Below, piece by piece: positions 10,838 through 19,621 of a stretch of 64,000 nt of DNA (positions are counted from its first letter, which is position 1; each line of letters opens with the position of its first letter). Source of the DNA: Candidatus Opimibacter skivensis. GTDB taxonomy: Bacteria; Bacteroidota; Bacteroidia; Chitinophagales; Saprospiraceae. Location: NCBI GenBank assembly GCA_016721905.1, contig JADKHH010000033.1:248001-312000 (forward strand). The letters run 5' to 3'. A program made the position numbers and the translations under genes. Below the pieces are notes generated by a model. The model searched no databases. It was not told the origin of the DNA and saw only the letters and a list, made by a program, of their open reading frames with translations.

Positions 10838-12205
10838 ATGGCGGACTTTAATCTGATCATGCCCAAGATGGGCGAGAGTATCATGGAAGCGACAATTCTC
10901 CGTTGGCTCAAGAAACCCGGAGACATGGTTGCCCTGGATGAAACGATCCTGGAAATAGCTACTGACAAGGTAGACAGTGAGATACCGTCTCCTGTAGCCG
11001 GTCGGTTGGAAAAAATTCTCTTCGAAGAAAATGCAGTTGTGCCTGTAGGCCAGACCATTGCGGTCATTGCCACAGAGGCTAAAGCCGGTAATGCTACCGG
11101 AAATGGAAAGCCTGAAGCCCCTGTCATTGAAAAACCTTCGGTGCCACCCCCTCCTGCGAAATCTAAGGCAGAGGAGCCTTTGGCGCCCCCTCCGGCACCT
11201 AAAACACCATCGGTTCCATATGTACCAGTAGCGGTCACCCAGCATTCACCTGCTACCGTTTCCAGTGGTGGCAGTCGGTTTTATTCTCCACTGGTCAAAA
11301 ATATTGCTACCTCAGAAGGAATCTCCCAGGCAGAACTCGACCAGATCACCGGGACTGGCCAGGAAGGAAGAGTCACCAAGAGCGATATACTTTCTTATCT
11401 GGACAACCGGTCAAAACCGCAAGTCCAAACTTCTATTGCTGCAACTCCGAAGGCTGAAGTTACATCAGCTCCAAAGGTTGTCTCCAGCGCAGATGGTGGT
11501 ATCGAGATCATCGAAATGGACCGCATGCGCAAATTGATTGCAGAGCACATGGTCAGGTCTAAACATACCTCTCCGCACGTGACCTCTTTCGTGGAAGCGG
11601 ATGTTACAGATATGGTCTTGTGGCGGGATAAAGTGAAAGATAATTTTCAAAAGAAATATGGTGAAAAGATAACCTTCACCCCCATTTTTATTGAAGCGAT
11701 TGTTAAAGCCATCCGCGATTACCCGATGATCAATGTATCCGTTGAAGGAGACAACATCCTCCTCAAGAAGAATATTAACATCGGAATGGCAGCTGCTCTA
11801 CCATCCGGAAATCTCATCGTACCCGTCATCCACAATGCTGATGGTTACAATCTCATGGGACTGTCCAAAAAAGTAAATGACCTCGCTTCCAGGGCACGCG
11901 CCAATAAGCTGAAACCTGAAGAAATCCAGGACGGAACATTTACCCTGACCAATGTTGGAACATTTGGTAATGTCATGGGAACGCCGATCATCTTTCAACC
12001 ACAAGCAGCAATCCTGGCAGCAGGCGCTATCCGCAAGAAACCCGGTGTTGTCGAAACACCCTATGGTGATCTGATCGCGATACGTCATTACATGTTTTTG
12101 TCACTCTCCTATGATCACAGGGTAGTAGATGGTTCATTAGGCGGCTCTTTCCTGCGGAAAGTGGCAGACTACCTTGAAGCTTTTGATCCTGATCGGGAGA
12201 TCTAA
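10838..12205 (+). CDS. 2-oxo acid dehydrogenase E2 (dihydrolipoamide acyltransferase)
   Basis: The core acyltransferase of a 2-oxoacid dehydrogenase complex. It passes acyl groups from the E1 product to CoA through a lipoyl arm. The N-terminal lipoyl domain has the lipoylated lysine in ATDKVDSE (about residue 43). A proline/alanine-rich linker follows, then the peripheral subunit-binding domain (SPLVKNIATSEGI...EGRVTKSDIL, about 145-185). The catalytic domain ends with the active-site DHRVVDG. I choose ATG 10838 (MADFNLIMPKMGES) over the earlier ATG at 10820 because the lipoyl domain starts there and a -7 box lies just upstream. It resembles the branched-chain type, but the substrate cannot be fixed because no E1 or E3 gene is nearby. 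Confidence 0.9.
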   Translation: MADFNLIMPKMGESIMEATILRWLKKPGDMVALDETILEIATDKVDSEIPSPVAGRLEKILFEENAVVPVGQTIAVIATEAKAGNATGNGKPEAPVIEKPSVPPPPAKSKAEEPLAPPPAPKTPSVPYVPVAVTQHSPATVSSGGSRFYSPLVKNIATSEGISQAELDQITGTGQEGRVTKSDILSYLDNRSKPQVQTSIAATPKAEVTSAPKVVSSADGGIEIIEMDRMRKLIAEHMVRSKHTSPHVTSFVEADVTDMVLWRDKVKDNFQKKYGEKITFTPIFIEAIVKAIRDYPMINVSVEGDNILLKKNINIGMAAALPSGNLIVPVIHNADGYNLMGLSKKVNDLASRARANKLKPEEIQDGTFTLTNVGTFGNVMGTPIIFQPQAAILAAGAIRKKPGVVETPYGDLIAIRHYMFLSLSYDHRVVDGSLGGSFLRKVADYLEAFDPDREI

Positions 12206-12221
12206 TACCAGCAACCTCAGC

Positions 12222-14436
12222 GTGTATAAAACCTCAGCATTCATTCACCATTGTGTTACTGCAATTTTGCTTTGCCTCTGGCTGACCATTCCACTCTGTG
12301 TTTCAGGTCAGTCAGCAGGAGCAATGAAACGCCAGGGAGATGAGTACTATGCAACCGGGGATTATAGGTCTGCCCTGTTTGCCTACAAACAAGGTGGTCT
12401 TGAAAACACAAAAGATAATGAACTCCAACTAAAAATCGGGGTATGCCTCTATGAAAACAATGATGTGGATGGTGCCCTGCATATATTCCAGTCACTCATC
12501 AATGAAGGTAAAACTGAACCAGTTGTGTACATGCATGCAGCAAAATGCTTTCAGTCCAAGAATCTCTTTGCTGAAGCCAATGTCCACTTCAAACTCTTCC
12601 TCCAGAAGTTTAATCCAGACGATCCTTTACGACCTTGGGTTAAGGACGAGCTCATCCGTTGCGCCAATGGCTCGAGACTCACGTATGGTGAAGAAATGGC
12701 GTACGTTGAAAACGCGGGGACTACGATCAATACCCCATTTGAAGAATTTGGCGTTCGAACGAGTCCGACAACTATTGATAAAATCTACTTCAATTCGGAT
12801 CGTGAAGATGTAGCCCGCGCCAAACGCCCTAATGGAAATGTAGATATCTACAGCACTAACCTGGTCAACGGCCGATGGGCCACACCATCACCGTTGCCTG
12901 CGCACATCAATTCTATTGGCTATGATGAAGTGACCGGTTTCAGCAGCAACGGACAGATACTTTATTATCTCACGGCGTCTGGAAAAAACTTCGTCATCAA
13001 AACCGACACCTTTTCAGCAGAGGAAGGTCAGACCCTGAGCGGATTATTTTCAGGACCGTTTCTGACAAGTCATGGAGGTTCTGACCTGATCTTTTTCAAT
13101 GACACCATCTGTCTTTTTTCATCTGACAGACCTGGTGGATATGGCGGTTATGATCTCTATGTTTCTGTTTTTACAGAAGGAGCATGGTCAAAAGCAACAA
13201 ATCTCGGACCTTCTATCAATACATTTTATCACGAGCGCTTTCCATTTCTGACCAGGGGACGGGATGACATTATTTTATTCTTCTAACAACTTACAGAGTA
13301 TAGGTGGATATGATGTGTTCATGTCAACCTTTAACAGGGATGCCTTAGGATGGGCACATCCTGTCAATCCTGGTTTTCCTGTCAACTCTCCATTGGATGA
13401 AACCTACATGGTATTGTCTCCCGATGGGATGACCGCCTATCTGACATCGAACCGCAAAGACGGACACGGAGAAGAAGATATCTACAGAGTCTTCTTCAAA
13501 CAACCCATTACAGCTCATCAGCAAATTTCAGAAGTGCCGACTTTCTATCAGATGCAATTACTTGCACTCAACAATAATGTCAAGCCCACTGAACCTATAG
13601 CAGAACCGGTAGAAATAAAAGAATATTATATCTCCCATTTATTCTTTGATGCAAACGTTGACATACTGACCCCACAGAATAATAAGAAACTAGATCAGCT
13701 CGCTAACCTCTTGCTGATTTATCCAAAAATCAAAGCGGAGCTTAGTTGTTTTGAATTGCCGACTGGTCAAAAAACTTTTAATCTATATTTCTCTATCAAA
13801 AAAACAGAAAAAGCAGCAGAATACCTGGCTGGAAAAGGCATCCCACGTAGTCGGCTTTTATTGAAAGGATATGGCAGCTCCTTTCCACTCGTGGCAAAGC
13901 CGGTATCAAATAACATCAGCCCACTCTACCAGAAATTAAATCAGCGCCTTGAAATCGCCCTGCACGATTTTGAAAGCGAACCCGTCATCATCGACATCGA
14001 AAGCATAAAAGTGCCGGAGAACCTCCAAGATCCTAAAGGCGTAAAATTTTCAACGCTGAGTAATCAATTGTTTTATAGCGTCCAGATCGCCTCCATCAGC
14101 CAGATCCTCCAGAACCAGGCCATTGAATCTGTTGAAGAATTATTTATCGAAGTCGAAAACAGCTCCGGCAATTATCTCTACATGGCTGGTATGCTCCCCA
14201 CTTTTAAAGAAGCTGAAAAGCTATTTTCATCGTTGATGGAGCTCGGCTTCCCTGATGCCCGCATCGTCCCCTATATCAATGGTATCCGCATACCGCAGGG
14301 CTCAGTCGCTGACTATGCCAAAAAGTATCCCGACCTCCTTTTCTTCCTCGCCGGAAAGAAAAAAATAACTCCTTCACTTTTCCCCCTTCAAAATTTCTCG
14401 AAATTTCTCTCCCTAAAGGGCCAAGCAATTCGATAA
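12222..14436 (+). CDS. TPR/PD40/OmpA envelope protein (one frameshift)
   Basis: An envelope protein of the TPR-PD40-OmpA type common in Bacteroidota, some members of which work with gliding or type IX secretion. The chosen GTG start at 12222 gives a signal peptide ending VSGQ. TPR-like helices follow (residues about 35-140), then WD40-like PD40 repeats with YFNSDRE, LFSSDRPGGYGGYDLY and YLTSNRKDGHGEEDIY. An OmpA-type domain (FDANVDILTPQNN...LLLKGYGSS) and an SPOR-like C terminus come last. The frame breaks at the GGGG run near 13256. One G too many splits the PD40 motif TRDGMTLFYSS, and removing it joins both halves. It starts 17 bases after the E2 gene. Confidence 0.82.
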
Positions 14437-14480
14437 GCAATCAACTCATCAACCTTTCAACTCATCAACTCAGGGTTTTG
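14437..14480. repeat. TCAACTCA tandem repeat after the OmpA-type gene
   Basis: Units of ATCAACTC and TTTCAACTC begin directly at the stop codon of the preceding gene. The same family fills 14621-14720, 32240-32323 and, inverted, 45958-45993. Confidence 0.7.
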
Positions 14481-14483
14481 CCC

Positions 14484-14572
14484 TCGTCCAAAAGGACGAT
14501 CCCTGTTTTCTCCACCTTTTCGTTTCTGCGAAACAACATGCCTCCGAAATCCAGGGATAATGAAGCGAAAAG
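14484..14572. other. Structured intergenic segment with interleaved inverted repeats
   Basis: TCGTCC/GGACGA forms a hairpin at 14484-14499. ATCCCTG (14499-14505) can pair with CAGGGAT (14552-14558). CTTTTCG (14516-14522) can pair with CGAAAAG (14566-14572), and GTTTC/GAAAC form a small hairpin (14522-14534). The order of the arms is that of a pseudoknot. Matches of seven bases can arise by chance here. Confidence 0.3.
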
Positions 14573-14620
14573 TGATGGTTCGACACATATGATAAGCTCA
14601 GTGTGGCATTCCGAACATAA

Positions 14621-14720
14621 CAACACATCAACATACCAACCATCAACTTATCAACTTATCAACCTATCAACTTATAAGCTCATAAGCCTTTCATAAGCTT
14701 CATAAGCCTTTCATAAGCCT
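14621..14720. repeat. ATCAACTT / ATAAGCCTTTC tandem repeat block
   Basis: ATCAACTTATCAACTT units pass into CATAAGCCTTTCATAAGC units. The block ends at the stop codon of the HAD gene (14720-14722), so the repeat supplies that stop codon. Confidence 0.75.
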
Positions 14721-15344
14721 TAAAAAAATCCCCTCTCCTTCAGATACTCCGCTATCTCTTCACCCGGCTTCACGAGGTATGTTTCAAATCCCAACTTACT
14801 TGCCACATCCAGATTCTCCTGTACATCATCCATATACAATGTAAGTGCGGGTGTCATGAAAGCATCCTCTATGACAAATTTAAACAAGGATGCATTCGGC
14901 TTGCGATCTCCCTACGAGGTGTGAATAAAAGGCATGGTCAAAATATTGGTCTTCAAAAGAATCGACATGATGCACCTTTCGCACATACCGGTGTATCCAC
15001 TCCAGATGGAGCGCATTGGTATTGCTCAGCAAGTACACATTGTAATTTGATCTCAGCTTCTCCAACATATCTAGCCTATAGGACGGAATGCCTATTAGCA
15101 TACTGTTCCATGCTTCGATCACATCAATAGCCTGATACTTGCGTTCACTCTGCCTCAACATGGTATTAATAAAAATATCGGTTGATATTCTTCCACATTC
15201 ATAATCCACAAAAGCCTTTTCAATCAATTCATGCTTGGCATCGGCGTGAAACAATCCTCTCAGACGTGAATAGGCTCCGTCAATATCAATATCCACGATG
15301 ACATTGCCCAGATCAAAAAGTAGATTTCGTATGTTGTTTTTCAA
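14720..15344 (-). CDS. HAD-superfamily hydrolase (one frameshift)
   Basis: A haloacid-dehalogenase-like phosphatase, about 207 residues after repair. Motif I is FDLGNVIVDID at the N terminus. LLSNTN gives motif II, and a GDRKPNASLF segment follows for motif III. MDDVQENLDVASKLG provides motif IV. The arrangement resembles the YihX/GS1 group of small phosphatases, but the substrate is unknown. The frame breaks near 14916, where one extra base before GATCGC turns GDRKP into GRSQA. Removing it extends the protein to 14720, and the total length is then a multiple of three. It lies 31 bases from the LysE gene, on the same strand. Confidence 0.8.
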
Positions 15345-15375
15345 CTTGTTTAATTATTTTTTTAAAAAAAAGGTG

Positions 15376-15984
15376 TCAGCTCTCGATGAGCCCAACGATC
15401 ATCACATACAATCCGGTCCCTGCAATCAAAATACCTGCAACGATCTGTATCCAATAGACATGGCTTTCTTTCAGCCAGGAGGTTAGTTTAGGGGCAAGCC
15501 AGGCTTTTGTAAAATCACCTGCGCCAAGGGCCAGCATCAACCCTGCATAATACCAGATGGGATTGTCCGATTGCAGATGAAGAAATACAGCAGCACCCAG
15601 CCAAAAAAACAAGGTAAACGGGCTAAGTGAATTGACTAAAAAACCTCCTACAAACGCCTGGATATAACTAGCCTGCACCACATCACCTTCTGCACTAAAT
15701 GACTTCTTCCGCACTCGCAGCATCAAACCACCCATCACCAATAATCCAAATCCTCCAACCAAAAACATGGCCAACCGTATACCCGGTTGTTGCGACCATG
15801 AATCTATTGTCGTTGTCATCCAGTAAGTCAATCCGATAAACACAAAGTCACTAACCCATGTGCCTGCTGCAGCCCATAGGCCCGCTAGTCTGTTGACCTG
15901 CAATCCATACCTGAGGATGATCATCGTCACCGGTCCGAGCATAATCGTCAGCATCATGCCAGTCGCAAAGCCTTCGCCAAACAA
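15376..15984 (-). CDS. LysE/RhtB-family amino-acid exporter
   Basis: A small integral membrane protein with about six hydrophobic segments. The N-terminal part has the family pattern GPVTMIILRYGL, and the NSLSPFTLFFWLGA segment lies near residue 115. The family exports amino acids or related compounds; the substrate here is unknown. The TTG start at 15984 is doubtful. An ATG at 16009, a few bases after the YjbQ stop, would give a longer N terminus if one base were missing near 15985. It follows yjbQ closely on the same strand, so the two may be co-transcribed. Confidence 0.82.
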   Translation of the reverse strand: MFGEGFATGMMLTIMLGPVTMIILRYGLQVNRLAGLWAAAGTWVSDFVFIGLTYWMTTTIDSWSQQPGIRLAMFLVGGFGLLVMGGLMLRVRKKSFSAEGDVVQASYIQAFVGGFLVNSLSPFTLFFWLGAAVFLHLQSDNPIWYYAGLMLALGAGDFTKAWLAPKLTSWLKESHVYWIQIVAGILIAGTGLYVMIVGLIES

Positions 15985-16013
15985 TACAATGGATAAAGAT
16001 TGGACATCAGTGC

Positions 16014-16424
16014 TTATTCAATAATTGATATGATTAATTTCCTTCGGGTCGCGTTTGTTCTGAATTCACAAAGAAATATTCCTTGCCATGTACCCAAAGC
16101 AGGTCGACCATCAATGATCGGAATGCTGACCGTCGATCCTGAAAGTACACTTTTGATATGTGCAGGCATATCGTCAGGGCCTTCATCATTATGTTGTATC
16201 CCAGGTAAATGCTCCGGTGCAAGCCTGTCAAAGAATAATTCGAAATCCACTCTCACTGCCGGATCCGCATGCTCATTGATGCAAATGCCCGCAGAAGTAT
16301 GTTGTATGAATAATTGAAATACACCATGATCAGGCCATTGGGATACGACCTTAAATACATCGTTTGTGATCAGATGGAATCCCCTCTTGAATGGTCCTAC
16401 GGATAGTGTATAATGGGTTACCAT
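16014..16424 (-). CDS. YjbQ-family protein (UPF0047)
   Basis: A compact protein of about 136 residues from the YjbQ family, some members of which have weak thiamine-phosphate synthase activity. The signatures are FIQHTSAGICINEHADP near residue 41, HNDEGPDDMPAHIKS near residue 78, and LGTWQGIFLCEF towards the end. The ATG at 16424 is preferred over the TTG at 16433 because the TTG is part of the upstream TATCTTTG box. The physiological role of the family is unclear. Confidence 0.85.
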   Translation of the reverse strand: MVTHYTLSVGPFKRGFHLITNDVFKVVSQWPDHGVFQLFIQHTSAGICINEHADPAVRVDFELFFDRLAPEHLPGIQHNDEGPDDMPAHIKSVLSGSTVSIPIIDGRPALGTWQGIFLCEFRTNATRRKLIISIIE

Positions 16425-16430
16425 GTTCCT

Positions 16431-16438
16431 CAAAGATA
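16431..16438 (-). promoter_or_regulatory. -7 box (TATCTTTG) six bases before yjbQ
   Basis: On the minus strand TATCTTTG occupies 16438-16431, and the ATG follows six bases later at 16424. That leaves almost no 5' leader. Confidence 0.45.
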
Positions 16439-16477
16439 GGAATCATGTTCAGGGAGTAAGAAACTTATCTGAAAGTG

Positions 16478-17299
16478 CTATGGTCTTGGCTTACTGAGAG
16501 CAGGGCATTGGAGTAATCCGATATAATAGACCAATCCAATCCGGAAGGAATAGTAAGCATCATTGTTACTGCTGACTCCACGCTGATATCCGGTTGCACC
16601 AATAGGCTCGATTCCTGTTTCAGCAGATCTGTCTGATAACAATACGGCAATCTCTCCCCTGCGATCCGCGAGCTCAAACATATCCGGGTACTCGGTGCTG
16701 ACATCATCAAGATAATCAGTCCCTGGCTGCCTTACAGATAATTCAACATTCAGACTCCACTCATAGTTGAGGTCATACTTGAGCCCCATGCCATAGGTCA
16801 GGCCTGCGGTAATCCGGGCATATTCAGATCCTTTGTTCTGGCCTTCGGTGCCGAGTTCCCTCAGCGCATACCAGGTGTCATTTAGTTCTGCCTTAGGATT
16901 GTAATAGGTGAAAGCCAGCCCACCAAATACGTAAGGAGTAAAATATTTGTCACGACTGCCATGGACGAGGCTGAAGAAATTGAATTCAAAATCCAGGGAA
17001 GCATCTATAAAGTCAGTCCGAAAACTGAGGTTACGGGCCTGCTGGAAGTTATTTTCTGAAATATCGTCCCTACCATATAGCCTGCCAATACCGACATCAG
17101 CCCGGATGGAGGTGCGGGTATTAAAATTATACCGCCCGATTCCGCAAAGGGAAAGCCCGGGAGTCTTTAAAGAAAAATTAGGATTGATATCACCAATATA
17201 ATTGCTGACCCCGATGAGGCCACCTAACTCATAACCTTTCTGACTATAACCCGTAAAGCTTAATGCAACGAATAAAATGACTAATCTGTATCCCTTCAT
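16478..17299 (-). CDS. DUF6089-family outer-membrane protein
   Basis: A 273-residue predicted beta-barrel with a signal peptide ending TGYSQ. The family hallmark is the YELGGLIGVSNYIGDINP opening and the FNFFSLVHGS segment. PYVFGGLAFTYYNPK follows, with a C-terminal strand of alternating residues (YYSFRIGLVYYIG). DUF6089 proteins are widespread in Bacteroidota, and no molecular function is established. A TATCTTTG box (17316-17323, minus strand) lies 16 bases before the ATG. Confidence 0.85.
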   Translation of the reverse strand: MKGYRLVILFVALSFTGYSQKGYELGGLIGVSNYIGDINPNFSLKTPGLSLCGIGRYNFNTRTSIRADVGIGRLYGRDDISENNFQQARNLSFRTDFIDASLDFEFNFFSLVHGSRDKYFTPYVFGGLAFTYYNPKAELNDTWYALRELGTEGQNKGSEYARITAGLTYGMGLKYDLNYEWSLNVELSVRQPGTDYLDDVSTEYPDMFELADRRGEIAVLLSDRSAETGIEPIGATGYQRGVSSNNDAYYSFRIGLVYYIGLLQCPALSKPRP

Positions 17300-17315
17300 A
17301 TTTTAATTTGGGCGG

Positions 17316-17323
17316 CAAAGATA
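17316..17323 (-). promoter_or_regulatory. -7 box of the DUF6089 gene
   Basis: TATCTTTG on the minus strand lies 16 bases upstream of the start codon at 17299. The rest of 17324-17457 is AT-rich and shows nothing else I can name. Confidence 0.4.
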
Positions 17324-17457
17324 GAATCTAACGCATATAGGGTGGTAGATCGATGTTCGCTGTCGGATTTTATGCAAAATTTATGCCAATTATTTCATAA
17401 TACACTGTAAAATAGAGATCTAGATATTTTATAAAACTATCATATAAATCTTTTCGC

Positions 17458-17511
17458 TCGTTCAAGTCTCAGACTTGAATGCAATATATTCCGCGTCTCC
17501 TGACGCGCGGG
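17458..17511. repeat. Flanking direct repeat of nadA, downstream copy
   Basis: It contains two hairpins, CAAGTCT-C-AGACTTG (17463-17477) and GCGTC-TCCT-GACGC. About 44 of 51 bases match 18601-18651 in the same orientation. It ends four bases from the nadA stop codon. Confidence 0.7.
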
Positions 17512-17514
17512 TGC

Positions 17515-18528
17515 TCACAATCCAGCTTCCTTCGAAATCTCCAGCATCCTGTCAATACTCGCCCGCCCATCCCGAATCACCTGCTCAGGGAGAATCACCT
17601 CCGGCATTTCATACTTCATCGCGACATAGAGTTTCTGCATCGTGTTCCGCTTCATATGCGGACATTCATTACACGCACAAGTGTTGTTTGGAGGGGCTGG
17701 GATAAAGAGTTTATCCGGGCTGGCCAATTGCATTTGGTGGATGATTCCTGGCTCTGTGGCTACGATAAATTGTGTCGCCGGATTGGTCTTTGTATACTTC
17801 AATAACCCACTCGTCGAACCGATGTAATCTGCGATGTTGAGCAAATGTGCTTCACATTCCGGATGCGCGATGAGTTTAGCCTGCGGATACTGCACCTGCA
17901 ATCGTGAAATCTTTTCGTGCGAAAAAATCTCATGCACCATACACGTCCCATTCCACAAGATCAACTTACGTCCGGTCTTCTTTTCGAGATACGCGCCCAG
18001 GTTTCGGTCAGGTGCAAAGATGATTTCCTTATCCTTCGGTATACTATTGATCACATGTACCGCATTCGTTGATGTGCAGCATATATCCGTCAATGTTTTC
18101 AGTTCTGCCGTGCAATTGATATAAGACACGACAATTGCATTCGGATGCAACTCCTTAAATTTTCTAAACAGCGGAGCTGGACATGAGTCTGCCAGCGAGC
18201 ACCCAGCCTTGAGATCAGGCAAGATTACTTTCTTATGCGGCGACAATATCTTAGCCGTCTCCGCCATAAAATGCACCCCTGCAAATACAATGATATCCGC
18301 CTCCGTAGCCGCCGCATGTTGCGACAGCCCCAGGCTATCCCCGATATAATCCGCCACGTCCTGTATCTCCGACTCCTGGTAGTAATGCGCCAGGATCACT
18401 GCATTCTTCTCCTTCTTCATCCGCTTGATCTCCGCCACCAGATCCAATGTTGGATCTATCTCTACATCCAGATATCCTTTCTTCTCAAGATCCTCCACCT
18501 TTATCGGTGCTTCAGCAATTGTACTCAT
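17515..18528 (-). CDS. nadA: Quinolinate synthase A
   Basis: It condenses iminoaspartate with dihydroxyacetone phosphate to quinolinate in NAD synthesis, using a [4Fe-4S] cluster. The 337-residue length and sequence fit NadA. Motifs are AHYYQESEIQDVADYIGDSL near residue 44, PDLKAGCSLADSC near residue 104 and NGTCMVHE near residue 194. CACNECPHMKRNT supplies the last cluster cysteine near residue 282. No nadB or nadC is adjacent. The gene stands alone between two direct repeats (17458-17511 and 18598-18651). Confidence 0.95.
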   Translation of the reverse strand: MSTIAEAPIKVEDLEKKGYLDVEIDPTLDLVAEIKRMKKEKNAVILAHYYQESEIQDVADYIGDSLGLSQHAAATEADIIVFAGVHFMAETAKILSPHKKVILPDLKAGCSLADSCPAPLFRKFKELHPNAIVVSYINCTAELKTLTDICCTSTNAVHVINSIPKDKEIIFAPDRNLGAYLEKKTGRKLILWNGTCMVHEIFSHEKISRLQVQYPQAKLIAHPECEAHLLNIADYIGSTSGLLKYTKTNPATQFIVATEPGIIHQMQLASPDKLFIPAPPNNTCACNECPHMKRNTMQKLYVAMKYEMPEVILPEQVIRDGRASIDRMLEISKEAGL

Positions 18529-18597
18529 GATTTTATTGATTATTCGTCTTAAACAACTAATTGTAACCTATAGTTTGTTTTTTTACTTTTAGATCGT

Positions 18598-18651
18598 TCG
18601 TTCATGTCTCTGACTTGAATGCAATATAATAAGCGTCTCCTGACGCGAGTG
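18598..18651. repeat. Flanking direct repeat of nadA, upstream copy
   Basis: Same element as 17458-17511, about 86 percent identical over 51 bases, starting 69 bases before the nadA start. The GCGTC-TCCT-GACGC hairpin is fully conserved; the first hairpin has one mismatch. Confidence 0.7.
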
Positions 18652-18690
18652 ATTCATAAGCCGGAGCTACGTCTGAATTAGACATTTTAA

Positions 18691-18803
18691 TCCGTGTAAT
18701 CCTTCAATCCGTGTCATCCGTGATTCCGACAAAAAATCCGTGATCCAACTATGTGTGACTGTGTGCAGACATTTTTCGTTTTTCATTTTTCATTTTTCAC
18801 TTG
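18691..18803. repeat. ATCCGTGT and TTTTTCATTT degenerate repeats
   Basis: 18691-18745 carries AATCCGTGTAATCC, AATCCGTGTCATCCGTGATT and ATCCGTGATCC units. 18766-18803 carries TTTTTCGTTTTTCATTT units. Together with a TTCACTCACAC stretch they fill the space between nadA and the methylase gene. Confidence 0.65.
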
Positions 18804-18862
18804 GTTGCTGAGCTGTAGCACAAGGATGCGAGATAGCAGGTCGAAGCATCACTTTTCACTCA

Positions 18863-18909
18863 CACAAAATTCCAACCTATTTCAACAGAAATACGGTTGG
18901 AATTTTGTG
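18863..18909. terminator. 21-bp hairpin spanning the stop codon of the RsmI-like gene
   Basis: CACAAAATTCCAACC (18863-18877) pairs with GGTTGGAATTTTGTG (18895-18909). The inner TATTTC (18878-18883) pairs with GAAATA (18888-18893) around loop AACA, with one bulged C. The gene's stop codon (18877-18879) is inside the stem. It could be a terminator built from coding sequence, but no long T run follows. Confidence 0.55.
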
Positions 18910-19590
18910 AATCTCCGGCCACCCACTCCTCCTCCATGCATTGATCTGTCGCGTGATCACAAACCCGTCCCAATTTCCTATCCCTGCCGCGATGCAAAAC
19001 ATACGTTTCGGCTCCAGATACTTTTCCACTGCCTCCATGACTTGTTTGTTGCGGTATGGTGTCTCAATCCATATTTGTGTGGCATCATCCCGATCCGCTC
19101 TTCGGGCCAGGTCCCTGATCTCATTCGCCAGGTCTTCTTTCTTGGCACTTAAATATCCATGGAATGCAAACCGTTGTCCTTCAAGCCCGGACGCTATCAA
19201 GGCCATCATGATACTCGACGGACCTGCCAACGGAACAACCCGTATACCCAAACGATGTGCAATGGCCACATATTTACTCCCGGGATCTGCTAAGGCAGGC
19301 ATCCCAGCTTCGGACAAGATGCCCATATCCTTCCCATCCAATAACGGCTGCATTTGTGCTTCCATCAATTTCGTATTGGCTACATCCTCGGGCATTTCCT
19401 CGATAATCAGGCCCTCAATTTTCTTTGGGGGCTTGGTCGAACTGATGTATCTCCTTGAGGTTCTGGCTCTTTCGACGATGAAATGGTCAAGGGAATGCAT
19501 AATGCGGATTGCCTCCGCAGGTATGCTGGCGAGCCCGTTTTCCTCTATCGGAGCAGGTAACAGGTAGAGTTTGCCTTTGAATCTGACCAT
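18877..19590 (-). CDS. RsmI-like SAM-dependent methyltransferase
   Basis: A 237-residue protein of the tetrapyrrole methylase fold, in the RsmI branch, whose best-known member methylates C1402 of 16S rRNA. It begins KLYLLPAPI in place of the usual GxLYxVxTPIGN. It keeps GILSEAGMPALADPGS (about residue 90), RVVPLAGPSSIMMALIASGL (about 115) and ETPYRN (about 175). The shorter length and altered N terminus fit the Bacteroidota RsmI-like paralogue more than RsmI itself, so the substrate is unsure. It is divergent from scpA across only 31 bases. Confidence 0.85.
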   Translation of the reverse strand: MVRFKGKLYLLPAPIEENGLASIPAEAIRIMHSLDHFIVERARTSRRYISSTKPPKKIEGLIIEEMPEDVANTKLMEAQMQPLLDGKDMGILSEAGMPALADPGSKYVAIAHRLGIRVVPLAGPSSIMMALIASGLEGQRFAFHGYLSAKKEDLANEIRDLARRADRDDATQIWIETPYRNKQVMEAVEKYLEPKRMFCIAAGIGNWDGFVITRQINAWRRSGWPEIHKIPTVFLLK

Positions 19591-19595
19591 AATGA

Positions 19596-19603
19596 TATCT
19601 TTG
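19596..19603 (+). promoter_or_regulatory. -7 box (TATCTTTG) upstream of scpA
   Basis: TATCTTTG lies 18 bases before the GTG start of scpA. A TTTG at 19570-19573 is 22 bases upstream, slightly beyond the usual 19-21. The 31-base divergent gap also shows TACTTTTA on the minus strand, so the two promoters would overlap. Confidence 0.45.
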
Positions 19604-19621
19604 CCGTCCTAAAAGTAACGG

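Noticed and set aside
10705..11245. Long minus-strand frames opposite the E2 gene (Gly/Ala/Thr-rich)
   Set aside because: They are the shadow of the lipoyl and proline/alanine-rich linker coding sequence. The E2 protein on the plus strand is clearly real.
14478..14696. Open frame of 72 codons between the OmpA-type and HAD genes
   Set aside because: Its C-terminal half is the ATCAACTT repeat and no family pattern is seen.
14437..14720. CRISPR-like regular spacing of repeats
   Set aside because: Units are 7-12 bases, degenerate and adjacent. There are no unique spacers of constant length and no cas genes.
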